A stretch of 64,000 bases of DNA from Echinicola rosea. GTDB taxonomy: Bacteria; Bacteroidota; Bacteroidia; Cytophagales; Cyclobacteriaceae. This document shows positions 26,950 to 36,100 of this stretch, in pieces (positions within the stretch are counted from its first letter, which is position 1; each line of letters opens with the position of its first letter). The notes below the pieces were generated by a model. The model had not been told where the DNA came from. It made no database searches and saw only the letters and a program-made list of their open reading frames with translations. The position numbers and the translations under genes are program-made. The stretch is taken from contig NZ_CP040106.1 in NCBI RefSeq assembly GCF_005281475.1, positions 439,501 to 503,500 of the forward strand, written 5' to 3'.

Positions 26950-28458
26950 ATGAAAAAGCTATCGCTAATCCTCCTTACCACCCTGATTGCGGTCTTACCA
27001 GCCTTCGCCCAATCGATTCCGGCAATACAGCAAAAGCCATCCGACCTTGCCCTGTTCCTGGGAAGATTTCATCCCTTGATCGTGCACTTGCCCATTGGAT
27101 TTATCCTCTTGGCATTTTTGATGGAAGCCTGTTCCAGGTTTCCCAAGTTTAAACATTTAGGAAGCAGTGTTTCCTTTGTGCTTTTTTTAGGAATTCTGAG
27201 TGCAATTGGAGCTGCCGTTTGCGGTTACTTGCTTTCGCTTAGTGGAGAGTACCAGGGCAGTACATTGGATTGGCACCTGTGGCTGGGATTGGGCACCATC
27301 TTATTGGCTGTGGCGGCGTGGATTCTGAAAAGCCGACAAATTCCCAAAATATATTTTTCTGTGTTATTAGGCACTGTGGTCTGTCTTAGTTTTACAGGAC
27401 ACCTGGGAGGCAATCTCACCCATGGATCGGATTATCTGGTAAAATATATGCCCAACCCCATGCGAAAGGTCGTAGGGCTACCGCCAAAAGTGAATGACGA
27501 AGGCCCTGTCATCACCAATTTAGAAGAAGCCGTTATTTTTGATAATGTCATCAAGCCCATCACCGATGCCAAATGTGAAAGTTGCCACAATCCTGAAAAA
27601 ACAAAAGGAGACCTGAGACTTGACTCCAAAGAAGGCTTTCAAAAAGGTGGTGAAAATGGCCCCGTATTTACCGCCGGCCAGCCTGCGGAAAGCGAACTGA
27701 TCAAACGTATCAAACTCCCCCAAGACCATGATGATGTCATGCCTCCGGAAGGCAAAAAACCACTTTCCAAAGAAGAAATACAGCTATTGGAGTGGTGGAT
27801 CGAAAACGAGGCCTCCTTTGATAAAAAAATAACAGAAGTAAAGACCTCACCGGAAGTACAGGAAATTCTGGATGCCCTGGTCAATCCTCCCCAAAAAGCA
27901 GTAAACCCCGTATTTACCATGGACATAGATGCGGCGACAGAAGACGATCTACAGAATTTACGAAAAAATGGCTTTTCTGCGGCGCCTATCGCATCGGACA
28001 TCCCATTGCTCCAGGTCAGCTACCTCAACACCAGCGCTCCACTGAGCGCTCAGCAGCTAAAGGTATTAAGCAACCACAGTGATCAAATCGTCTGGCTGAA
28101 CCTTTCGAAGGTCAGGCTGGAAGAAAAATTGGATTATGGCTTCCTGAAGGACTTTGAGCATTTGACGGAGCTTCACATTGACCATACTGCCATCACTGAC
28201 GAGGAACTAAAAGCACTTAAGAACATGAAATGGCTGGAATACATCAACTTGTACGGAACGGAAGTTTCGGACAAGGGATTGGCAAACCTCCATCCACTCA
28301 AGCACCTAAAAACGGCCTACCTCTGGCAAACCAACGCTACACCAACCGGCATCTCCACGCTTCAAGAAAAGCTTCCTGAACTACAAATTCACACAGAAGC
28401 CCCTTCCCTGATATTGGTCAGCGCTGATACTACGGAAGAAGTAACGACCAAAAATTGA
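26950..28458 (+). CDS. DUF2231-cytochrome c-LRR fusion membrane protein
   Basis: A 502-residue membrane protein. After a signal peptide (to about residue 21), a DUF2231 four-helix region (about 34-155) opens with HPLIVHLPIG (His41, His46) and closes with GHLGGNLTHG (His151, His158); these histidines could hold a b-type heme. A PSCyt1-like cytochrome domain follows with C209-ESC-H213 and a distal Met in VMPPEG (Met264). The C-terminal 190 residues are leucine-rich repeats (WLNLSKVRLEEKL, LTELHIDHTAITDEELKAL, YINLYGTEVSDKGLANL). The layout suggests an inner-membrane electron hub with a periplasmic heme and a protein-binding LRR tail, a natural partner of the two cytochrome lipoproteins encoded upstream. 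Confidence 0.85.
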   Translation: MKKLSLILLTTLIAVLPAFAQSIPAIQQKPSDLALFLGRFHPLIVHLPIGFILLAFLMEACSRFPKFKHLGSSVSFVLFLGILSAIGAAVCGYLLSLSGEYQGSTLDWHLWLGLGTILLAVAAWILKSRQIPKIYFSVLLGTVVCLSFTGHLGGNLTHGSDYLVKYMPNPMRKVVGLPPKVNDEGPVITNLEEAVIFDNVIKPITDAKCESCHNPEKTKGDLRLDSKEGFQKGGENGPVFTAGQPAESELIKRIKLPQDHDDVMPPEGKKPLSKEEIQLLEWWIENEASFDKKITEVKTSPEVQEILDALVNPPQKAVNPVFTMDIDAATEDDLQNLRKNGFSAAPIASDIPLLQVSYLNTSAPLSAQQLKVLSNHSDQIVWLNLSKVRLEEKLDYGFLKDFEHLTELHIDHTAITDEELKALKNMKWLEYINLYGTEVSDKGLANLHPLKHLKTAYLWQTNATPTGISTLQEKLPELQIHTEAPSLILVSADTTEEVTTKN

Positions 28459-28594
28459 CTGTGTGATGCAAGGAAATGGTTTTAAAAAACATTCATATGA
28501 ACTATTAGCATGGGACGTTCTTTTGTAGGAACTTAATAAAACGGATATTAGTGTTTTTTATACACTTAAAATTTTTTATCTGGAAAAGCTATGT

Positions 28595-28624
28595 TATTTT
28601 TGGGTGGACTTGCGAAAAAGTCCA
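28595..28624 (+). promoter_or_regulatory. Perfect -7 box followed by a 5'-end stem-loop
   Basis: TATTTTTG (28595-28602) matches TAnnTTTG exactly; a T-rich stretch at 28572-28577 stands where -33 TTTG is expected. Directly after it lies TGGACTT gcgaaa AAGTCCA (28605-28624), a 7-bp stem with a six-base loop that would form at the very 5' end of the transcript. The GH43 start follows 22 bp later. Confidence 0.55.
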
Positions 28625-28645
28625 TTAACCAAAATAAACCCTCAA

Positions 28646-29626
28646 ATGAAAATCAAGAAATTATGTTATGCTGCAGCATTTCTTTTTGCAGCAATGCCTG
28701 GCTTTAGCCAAAGTACCATTACGGCAAAAGAGCCCATCACGCCCGGCAACCCAGTGATCACCGAAAAATATACGGCCGATCCAGCCGCCATTGTCCATGA
28801 GGACACCGTTTTCCTATATGTTGGCCATGACCAAGCACCTCCAGAAAAGAATTTCTATGAGATGCATGAATGGCTTATCTATTCCTCCACCGACATGGTC
28901 AATTGGGAAGAACGGGCAGCAGTGGACGTAAAGGAGACTTTTGACTGGGCTGCTGACGACGCCTGGGCAGCAGAAGTAATCGAGAAAGACGGTAAATTCT
29001 ATTGGTACGTAACGGTAAGCCATAAGGAAATCCATGGAAAAGCCATTGGCATCGCGGTGTCGGATAGTCCTGTGGGACCTTGGGAAGATGCATTGGGCCA
29101 CGCCCTGATCACCAATGATATGACCACAGATACTAAAATCAGCTGGGATGATATTGACCCGTCGGTATTTATCGATGACGATGGTTCAGCCCATCTTTTT
29201 TGGGGCAATACCATTTGTTATTATGCCAAGCTAAAGGACAACATGGTCGAACTGGATAGTGAAATCCAATATATTGACCTGCCAAACTTTACGGAAGCTC
29301 CTTGGGTTCATAAAAAAGGTGATTTCTACTACCTTTCATACGCCTATAAATTCCCTGAAAAAACAGCCTACGCCATGAGTGAAAGTGTTTCAGGCCCATG
29401 GAAATACCAAGGCATCATCAACGAGGTGGCCGGAAACAGCAACACCAACCACCAAGCCATCATCGAATACAAAGGCAAAGATTATTTCATCTACCATAAC
29501 GGTAGCATCCCCACCCATGGCGGAAGCTTTAGAAGATCAGTATGCATAGATTACTTGTACTATAACCCTGACGGCACCATCAAAAAAATCATCATGACCT
29601 CTGAAGGAGTCGATCCCGCAAAATAA
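28646..29626 (+). CDS. GH43 arabinofuranosidase/xylosidase-type enzyme
   Basis: A 326-residue protein starting at 28646, where MKIKKLCYAAAFLFAAMPGF forms a normal signal peptide; an upstream in-frame start at 28604 overlaps the promoter hairpin and is unlikely. Catalytic positions: Asp in KYTADPAAIVHED, Asp in DIDPSVFIDDDG, Glu in FTEAPWVHKKGDFYYLSYAY. The chain closely follows the GH43 at 14651 (shared NSNTNHQ, YFIYHNG and RRSVCID motifs), so they are paralogues with possibly different linkage preference. It has its own promoter and is followed by repeat element C and a strong terminator, so it is probably monocistronic. Confidence 0.9.
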   Translation: MKIKKLCYAAAFLFAAMPGFSQSTITAKEPITPGNPVITEKYTADPAAIVHEDTVFLYVGHDQAPPEKNFYEMHEWLIYSSTDMVNWEERAAVDVKETFDWAADDAWAAEVIEKDGKFYWYVTVSHKEIHGKAIGIAVSDSPVGPWEDALGHALITNDMTTDTKISWDDIDPSVFIDDDGSAHLFWGNTICYYAKLKDNMVELDSEIQYIDLPNFTEAPWVHKKGDFYYLSYAYKFPEKTAYAMSESVSGPWKYQGIINEVAGNSNTNHQAIIEYKGKDYFIYHNGSIPTHGGSFRRSVCIDYLYYNPDGTIKKIIMTSEGVDPAK

Positions 29627-29678
29627 AATAACGGTGCAAGAGTAATCGAACGTACAAACCTCAGTTCGATTATAAAAT

Positions 29679-29794
29679 CGTCACTGTGAGGCTTGGCGGT
29701 AGGCCTTAGCGGGTGGAAGCCGTGGCAGCTCGCCGCGGCGAGTTGCCACACCCTTTTACAACCCACATCCTCCTAAAAAGGGTTCGCTATGACG
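29679..29794 (-). repeat. Repeat element C, copy 2 (116 bp)
   Basis: An inverted second copy of the element at 4849-4963. It begins CGTCACTGTGA, ends TTCGCTATGACG and contains the central GC palindrome CTCGCCGCGGCGAG. Similarity extends into both AT-rich flanks (about 29660-29822). It lies between the GH43 stop and the terminator. Confidence 0.8.
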
Positions 29795-29840
29795 CTTTTA
29801 ATACTAAAATTAAGTCGAGGTCAGGTTACAAGTTTACCTC

Positions 29841-29881
29841 AAGCCTTCCACTGTGCTAGCACAGTGGAAGGCTTACTTTTT
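29841..29881 (+). terminator. Perfect 34-bp palindrome terminator
   Basis: AAGCCTTCCACTGTGCT and its exact reverse complement abut to form a 34-bp palindrome (29841-29874), followed on the plus strand by ACTTTTTT. It ends the plus-strand GH43 transcript. It also overlaps the Nudix stop codon on the other strand, so it can serve converging transcripts. Confidence 0.85.
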
Positions 29882-30325
29882 TACATAGCCATAGAAGACT
29901 CCCCGGCGAAAATCAGAGTGCTCCTTCAGCCATTCTTCAAAAAACGGTCTGCAAAATCCTCCCAAATCGTAATCCAAAATATCCGTAGGCTTTACCCAAG
30001 CGTATTCATCGGCCTCATCATTGAGTACGACATCGTATTGGGCTGTCCGACAGATATAATCGATAAAAATAAAATGACGCTTTTCGCTAAAATGCTCGCT
30101 GTTTACACTTTCCTGCACACTCGCCAGCTGTAGGTCAAAAACATCTAGGCCGGTCTCCTCCTTCACCTCCCTGACCAACGCATCTTCCATACGCTCGCCT
30201 TTTTCGATGTGTCCACCAGGTATGACATATTGGTCATTCCACTTGGCAGATTTGCAAAGCAATACTTCTCCTTTGGGATTGAAGATAATCGCTCCTACGG
30301 TAGGTTCTGGATAGATTGAATTCAT
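29873..30325 (-). CDS. Nudix hydrolase
   Basis: A 150-residue Nudix protein from the ATG at 30325 (MNSIYPEPTVGAIIFNPKGE). The Nudix box is complete: Gly in GGHIEKGE, seven residues, then REVKEETGL, giving the metal-binding glutamates. Nudix enzymes hydrolyse nucleoside diphosphates linked to another moiety; here the substrate is unknown. A longer start at 30379 exists, but a good TAnnTTTG box lies between the two ATGs, which favours 30325. No signal peptide, so cytoplasmic. In some Bacteroidota arabinose loci a Nudix-type protein (AraR-like NrtR) acts as regulator, but this protein lacks the extra DNA-binding C-terminal domain (150 residues only), so I favour an enzyme. Confidence 0.85.
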   Translation of the reverse strand: MNSIYPEPTVGAIIFNPKGEVLLCKSAKWNDQYVIPGGHIEKGERMEDALVREVKEETGLDVFDLQLASVQESVNSEHFSEKRHFIFIDYICRTAQYDVVLNDEADEYAWVKPTDILDYDLGGFCRPFFEEWLKEHSDFRRGVFYGYVKK

Positions 30326-30346
30326 TTTAGCTAGCTTCTTTTTTTG

Positions 30347-30354
30347 CAAATTTA
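30347..30354 (-). promoter_or_regulatory. TAnnTTTG -7 box for the Nudix gene
   Basis: CAAATTTA on the plus strand reads TAAATTTG on the minus strand, a perfect match. It lies about 22 bp before the ATG at 30325 and inside the longer frame, supporting the shorter start. No TTTG at -33 is found. Confidence 0.45.
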
Positions 30355-30539
30355 AGGATAATGCTGTATCGAGGGTCATGTAGGCAGGGCAAATGAGTTT
30401 AGTGTTTTGAAGGGAAACAATTTATGTAAAGGCATAGCTATCATCCGTGCTGCCGGCACTCCTTCGGGAGGTTGAGGAGAGCTTAAGCTCCTGCGGATAA
30501 GTCCACAGGTTACAAAATTTATCGTGCCGATGGCACTTC

Positions 30540-30718
30540 AACCCGCATTATGCACTAGCCTATCTATTGCGACCTGATCCGCCGCGGCGGACAAAATCAG
30601 TTGCTTCGCTGCTGTTTTCGATTCCACCATCCGCCGCGGCGGATGATTCAATCTCCAAACAGCCTGATTTTCTTGTAGTTTCAGCTCTCATTACGATTCC
30701 TAATGCATAAAGCGGGTT
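30540..30718 (+). repeat. Repeat element B, copy 1 (179 bp)
   Basis: Bounded by AACCCGCATTATGCA and TGCATAAAGCGGGTT, a near-perfect terminal inverted repeat. It has two internal CCGCCGCGGCGG palindromes. Other copies are at 36867-37060 and 48284-48456. The 520-bp gap from the Nudix gene to the epimerase gene otherwise holds an unassigned GC-richer stretch (30437-30538, with GTGCTGCCGGCAC and GTGCCGATGGCAC) and a terminator, but no gene. Confidence 0.8.
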
Positions 30719-30752
30719 CAATCTGGGGTGTCCTCAAAGATTACCTAACCAG

Positions 30753-30790
30753 AAAGCCCCAGCAGCCTTCTTTCAGCTTACTGGGGCTTT
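30753..30790. terminator. Terminator hairpin after the epimerase operon
   Basis: Perfect 10-bp stem AAAGCCCCAG (30753-30762) / CTGGGGCTTT (30781-30790) with an 18-base loop. T-runs are better on the plus strand (TTTTCCAATTTTTT) than on the minus strand, but it is placed 56 bp after the stop of the minus-strand galM-type gene. Confidence 0.6.
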
Positions 30791-30845
30791 TCCAATTTTT
30801 TAATAGGCCGATGATGCTAATGGACCTGTGTCAAGTCAAATAATA

Positions 30846-32006
30846 TCACTTCACACCAAAATGCAATTTGATATGATGGGTATAGGTCTCTCCGGGATTT
30901 AGCCTTGCAGAAGGAAAGCTTTCTTCATTGGGAGAATTGGGGAAAGTCTGCGGCTCCAAACAAAGTCCGTAATATTGGTCATAGGTGACTCCATCCACGG
31001 TAATGGTACCATCCAAGAAATTACCGGAATAAAACTGAACCGCTGGGGAATCCGCATAAAGCTCCATCACGCGACCGGAAGCGGCGTGATACAGCTCTGC
31101 CATTTTGGTCATTTTACCATCTGATTCGGCTTTCACGACGTAGTTGTGGTCATAGCCACCTTCCACCTGATCGATCCTTTCGCCGATCTTGTGAGGTGTG
31201 GTAAAATCAAATGGTGTTCCTTCTACGGGCAATACCTCTCCAGTGGGGATGAGTGTTTCATCGACAGGAGTATAGTGATCGGCGTATAAGGTCAACTCGT
31301 GCCCAAGAATATTTTCCTTCAAGCCGCTCAGGTTAAAGTACCCGTGATGGGTAAGGTTTACGATTGTGGCCTTATCGGTCACCGCTTCAAAATCCACCGT
31401 TAAATTATTATCATTATCCAAGCCAAATGTAACAATGGTTGTCAGCTCTCCTGGATAGCCTTCTTCCCCATCTGCACTTACATACGTAAGCGAAAGTCCT
31501 ACTTTATCGCTATTTTCGATCGTTTTGGCTTCCCAGAAAACCTTGTTAAAGCCCTTGTCACCTCCGTGCAAGTGGTTAGCACCATCATTGGTGGCCAAGG
31601 TATACTCCTGGCCATCCAGTTCAAATTTCCCTTTTGCGATACGGTTGGCGTAGCGCCCCACTGTAGAGCCAAAGTAATTGGTACTGGTACTGTAACCTTC
31701 GAGATCATGGTAATGGAGGACGACATTCTCCATGTTCCCGTCCTTATCGGGCACTACTAGCCTGGTAACGACTCCGCCGTAATTGGAAATGTCCACTTCC
31801 ATACCGTTCGTATTTTTCAAGGTATAGATTTTGGCTTCCTTGCCTTCTACAGTAGCACTGGCCTCAGTAATGCTCAGCCCACTGTCCGATTGCTCTGTGA
31901 CGGATTCTTCCGAGGACTCTTCTGATGATTTGGGGTTACAAGCGTAAAAAGATAACGCAGCAGCAAGTACTACGGTACCAATTGAATTTAACTTTAATAG
32001 GTTCAT
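30846..32006 (-). CDS. Aldose 1-epimerase (mutarotase), lipoprotein
   Basis: A 386-residue GalM-family protein that interconverts alpha and beta anomers of aldoses. The catalytic His is in LTHHGYFNLSG and the catalytic Glu in LCLEPQTFPNSPN; NYFGSTVGRYANRIAKGKF and HGGDKGFNKVFWEA are further signatures. The N-terminus is a signal with Cys23 (SFYACNPKS) and a Ser/Glu-rich linker, so it is exported, as is common for Bacteroidota mutarotases in PULs. It lies 125 bp downstream of araD on the same strand, pointing to a role in presenting L-arabinose (or galactose) in the anomeric form used by transport or the isomerase. Confidence 0.92.
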   Translation of the reverse strand: MNLLKLNSIGTVVLAAALSFYACNPKSSEESSEESVTEQSDSGLSITEASATVEGKEAKIYTLKNTNGMEVDISNYGGVVTRLVVPDKDGNMENVVLHYHDLEGYSTSTNYFGSTVGRYANRIAKGKFELDGQEYTLATNDGANHLHGGDKGFNKVFWEAKTIENSDKVGLSLTYVSADGEEGYPGELTTIVTFGLDNDNNLTVDFEAVTDKATIVNLTHHGYFNLSGLKENILGHELTLYADHYTPVDETLIPTGEVLPVEGTPFDFTTPHKIGERIDQVEGGYDHNYVVKAESDGKMTKMAELYHAASGRVMELYADSPAVQFYSGNFLDGTITVDGVTYDQYYGLCLEPQTFPNSPNEESFPSARLNPGETYTHHIKLHFGVK

Positions 32007-32078
32007 AGATTATATTTAGTTATTTGGATTATTAGGTCTTACTTTTTTTCAAACGCATCCTCAGCACCACATACCTTT

Positions 32079-32131
32079 CTTTACTCTTATTTCTTTCCGC
32101 TTTACGCTAACTTAATACTTGATACTAGCAA
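32079..32131. repeat. 7-bp tandem repeat tract (eight units, one slip)
   Basis: CTTTACT, CTTATTT, CTTTCCG, CTTTACG, CTAACTT in phase; after a slip CTTAATA, CTTGATA, CTAGCAA, reaching the base before the araD stop codon. In the araD sense the units read as NNNNAAG. Confidence 0.55.
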
Positions 32132-32836
32132 TTAGCACCCCTGTCCATAGTAAGCATCTTTCCCATGCTTTCGCTCATAGTGCTTCTTGATCAATGCATC
32201 CTTCAGGCGAGGAGCATTGGGATTAATTTGGAGGGTAAGATAAGCCATTTTTGCTACTTCCTCCAATACTTTACTATTATAAACTGCCTTGGCGGCAGTT
32301 TTTCCCCAAGTAAAAGGCCCGTGGCTACCGACCAAAACCATTTCTACTTCCTCATAATCAAGACCTTTATCCGAAAAACAATCCAAGATCTGCTTACCAG
32401 TCATGTGCTCATAATCTCCCTCGATCAACTCATCTGCCATTGGTGGGGCGCAGGGAATATCCTTGGTCAGGTGATCCGCATGGGTGGTCCCAAAAATCGG
32501 CACATCCATTTGCGCTTGTGCCCATGACACACCATAAAGCGAATGTGTATGTACAATACCACCTATATTCTCCCACTCCTTATACAGATAAGCATGGGTC
32601 TTGGTATCGGAAGAAGGACGCATCTCCCCTTCCACGATCTTCGCGTCAAAATCACAGATCACAATATCCTCTGGCTTTAACGCATCATAGGCCACGCCGC
32701 TTGGCTTAATGGCAAAAACACCTTCTTTTCTGTCCACTGCGCTCACATTGCCAAAAGTGTAAACCACCAAATCCAAGGCAGGAAGCTCCATATTTGCTTC
32801 ATAGCATTCTCTCTTTAGCTCAAGAAATTTACTCAT
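32132..32836 (-). CDS. araD: L-ribulose-5-phosphate 4-epimerase
   Basis: A 234-residue class II aldolase-family enzyme converting L-ribulose 5-phosphate to D-xylulose 5-phosphate, the last step of bacterial L-arabinose breakdown. Zinc-binding histidines are in IVHTHSLYGVSWAQ and GTTHADHLTKDIP, and a third in VLVGSHGPFTWG. PALDLVVYTFGNVSAVDR near the N-terminus is the phosphate-binding region and the length is typical. No signal peptide, so cytoplasmic. It pairs with araB at 49297, 16 kb away, and is followed by an aldose epimerase gene; the isomerase araA is not in the window. UlaF/SgbE-type epimerases are close relatives, but the arabinan context favours AraD. Confidence 0.93.
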   Translation of the reverse strand: MSKFLELKRECYEANMELPALDLVVYTFGNVSAVDRKEGVFAIKPSGVAYDALKPEDIVICDFDAKIVEGEMRPSSDTKTHAYLYKEWENIGGIVHTHSLYGVSWAQAQMDVPIFGTTHADHLTKDIPCAPPMADELIEGDYEHMTGKQILDCFSDKGLDYEEVEMVLVGSHGPFTWGKTAAKAVYNSKVLEEVAKMAYLTLQINPNAPRLKDALIKKHYERKHGKDAYYGQGC

Positions 32837-33109
32837 CGGTCAATTATTTTATGGGTTATGAATGTCTCCTTATTTAATGAAGCCCAAGTTAAAAATATTA
32901 TTTGTATTTATTACACTTATTAACTCGGTATCCTTTAAAGTTTCCCCTCAATGCTACCTATGTACATCTTCCAATACCAAGACAAAGATGCTCTGAACGT
33001 CCCTTGTGATCGTACCACCGCTGAATTATTTTATAATATCGACACTTTTCAACCATAAATACACTAAATTAAGTATTGATTTAGAAGCTACAGTTTGCAA
33101 ATTTTACCC

Positions 33110-36100
33110 ATGCAAAAAGTCTTACCCATTTTCTGGTGCCTCCTCTTGTGTTTTTTAGCCCAAACAGCATTTTCCCAGGACCTGCTTCCGGTGTTTCGGA
33201 AATATGGCACTGAACAGGGCATCAACCAACCCTTTCCCTACGACATCCTCCACAGTGAAAGTGGCTATGTGTGGATTGCCGGTGAAAATGGCCTATGGAA
33301 ATTTGATGGACAAAATTTTCAGCATTATGCCCATGAAGTAGAGGACAGCACTTCGCTGGCATTTGATTTCGTATGGGTACTTTTTGAGGATAGCAAAAAC
33401 AACATTTGGGCGGGCACCTATGGTGGCGGTGTCAGCAAATACGACCCCAGAACAGATAAGTTTACCAATTTTTCCTTCGAAGAACTCAATCCCAACAGCC
33501 TCAGCGATGATCAGGTAAGAGGCATTGCGGAAGACCCTGAAGGAAACATCTGGCTGGGCACCAGCAATGGGCTCTGCAAACTTAACCCCACCACCCAGCA
33601 ATTTACCCGATACACCACCGCCAATGGTCTCCTGAGCAAAACCATCCGGCAAATAAAACTCTCATCGGACGAGTCCCGCTTATTCATCGCTACAGGTAAC
33701 GGACTGAATATCTTGGACCTGAACAGCATGGAATTTTCAGGTATCAAACATCTTCCCGATGATCCCAAAAGCCTTAGCCATTTTTACATTTATGACATTC
33801 AGGAATATCCGAAAGGTACCCTTTGGATCGGAACAGGGGGAGGACTGGACAGGCTCCACTTGAAAACAGGAAAAATCACTCACTACCATTCCTCCCCAAA
33901 CCCGAGCAGCATCAGCCATGATGTCATTTTCTCCATTGGACACCATCTTGACCACCCTGATAAACTCTTCGTTGGCACTTTGGATGGACTAAATGTCCTG
34001 GACCTAAAAAAAGACACCTTCACCCGTATCCGCTCAGACCGGTCCGACCCAAACAAACTCCAAGGAAACAATATTTACAAAGTCAGTGCAGGTCAGGATG
34101 GCAGCCTGTGGGTGGCCGTCTATAACGAAGGCATCTTCCAATATCATCCACACTACCATAAATTCAACTCCATACGCTTTATTACGGACGCTACGGACAA
34201 GTACTACTCCCGCGTGTCCAGCATGATCCAACATAATGAAAATGAGTATCTCTTTACTACATATTCGGGGCTTTTTGTGAAAAACTTCCGCACCGGCAAG
34301 ACGGAAAAATACACCCTTTCGGAAGGTGACCAAAGCAGTGTAAACAGGCTGGCCATGATCACCCGGATCAGCGAGGATATCTATTGGATTTCTACTTGGG
34401 CGCACTTTGTTTATGAATGGAACCACCGCACCAAAACCCTCCGCCCACTTCAGCACAAAACGCCTTCTGGAGAGTTTCTTCCGGAATTCAACCTTCCGAT
34501 CTTGCATGATAGCCAAGGGAGAACATGGATTGGCAACTCAGAAAAAGGGCTTTTTATCTGGAACCCCGAGACCCAAACGGCAGTCCCTTTCCCCCTCAGT
34601 GACAGGCTTATCCAAGGGGACAACCACGATGAATTTATCTCCTACATTTTTGAGGACAGCCAGCACCGGATTTGGGTGGGCAGTCAGGGAGGGCTTAACC
34701 TCCTTAATGAAAAAGACAGTAGCTTCACCAAGTTTGCCCACGAAGAAAACAATCCCCAAAGCCTCACCAACAATAAAATCAACCATATCTCAGAAGATCA
34801 TCTGGGCAACCTGTGGGTAAGCACCGAGCTTGGGCTAAGTAAGTTCAACGTGGAGAATAAGACCTTCACGAATTATTACACGCGCGATGGCCTACCGAGC
34901 AATGTCATCAGCTCCACACTTGAAGACACCCAGCATAACCTTTGGATAGCTACTGCGGAGGGTATCTCCATGATGAACGCAGCAGGTGAATTCAGGAATT
35001 ACAACCAACAGGACGGGTTAATGGACAACTACTTTATCTTCCGCGCTGCCTACAAGGACGATGACGGAAGGCTGTTCTTTGGGTCATCCAGTGGTCTGGA
35101 ATATTTTGACCCACTTAGGATTCCTGAAAACACCAGTCCGCCCAATGTTCAGATTACAGGAATTGACTTATTCAACACCCCGATAACTCCCGGGGATTCC
35201 TCGGGGATATTGCAAAAGGCCATCCCGTACACTGAAGCCATTACCTTTGACCATGAGCAGTCAGTCATTTCCTTCCACTTCACTGCCCTAAACCTGGTCA
35301 ATGGCCACAAGAATAAATTCCAGTACCGGCTTTATGGCTATGACAAAACCTGGCGACCAGTCACTTCCAACCGAAGCACCACCTATACCAATTTACCCCC
35401 GGGCAATTATACTTTCCAGGTAAAAGCTTGTAATAACGATGGGTTTTGGTCCACTGAAAATGCCAGCATTGCCGTCACGATCTTACCGCCTTGGTACTTG
35501 ACTTGGTGGTTCAAGACCCTATTTACGATTGCATTGCTAGGCGTAATTCTTTACCAATACCAGCGCATTTCGCAAAATAAAGAACGACTCGAAAACCTCG
35601 TGGTACAGCGAACAGCTGAAATCCAACAACAGAAAGAACAGATCGAATCACAGCACGACAGCCTTCAGGAAAAAAACCTACGGATAGAAAGCCTACTGAG
35701 AGAACTTAACCACCGCGTAAAAAACAACCTCCAGCTGGTTTCGAGCATCCTAAACCTGCAAAGCCGCAGTGTCAAGGATAAAAATGCCAAAGTGGCCCTC
35801 ATCGATGGAAGAATGCGGATGCAGGCACTTTCCCTGCTTCACCAAAAGCTCTATGTCACCGACAATGATTCCCAAGTCAATTGTAAAACCTATATCAGTG
35901 ATCTCTTTGACCAAATAGAAGCAGCCTTCAAAAGCCGGTACAAAACCTTCCATTACCAATTCACCGGTGATGATTTTTCTCTGGGATTGGACAAGGCCAT
36001 CCCGCTAGGACTGATCCTCAATGAGCTGATCACCAATTCCTTCAAGCATGTACAAGAAGAAAAAATCCAAATCGAACTCTCCTTGCGATTGGATGGAAGC

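Noticed and set aside
29873..30325. Nudix protein as the NrtR/AraR-type transcription regulator of the arabinose genes
   Set aside because: At 150 residues there is no room for the C-terminal winged helix of those regulators, and the Nudix box is intact, which favours an enzyme.
30437..30538. GC-rich stretch with GTGCTGCCGGCAC and GTGCCGATGGCAC as a further repeat family
   Set aside because: It resembles a dispersed repeat, but no second copy exists in the window, so it cannot be supported from this sequence.
30540..30718. Repeated CCGCCGCGGCGG palindromes as a CRISPR-like array
   Set aside because: Only one or two palindromes per copy, no regular spacers and no cas genes. They are internal parts of repeat B.
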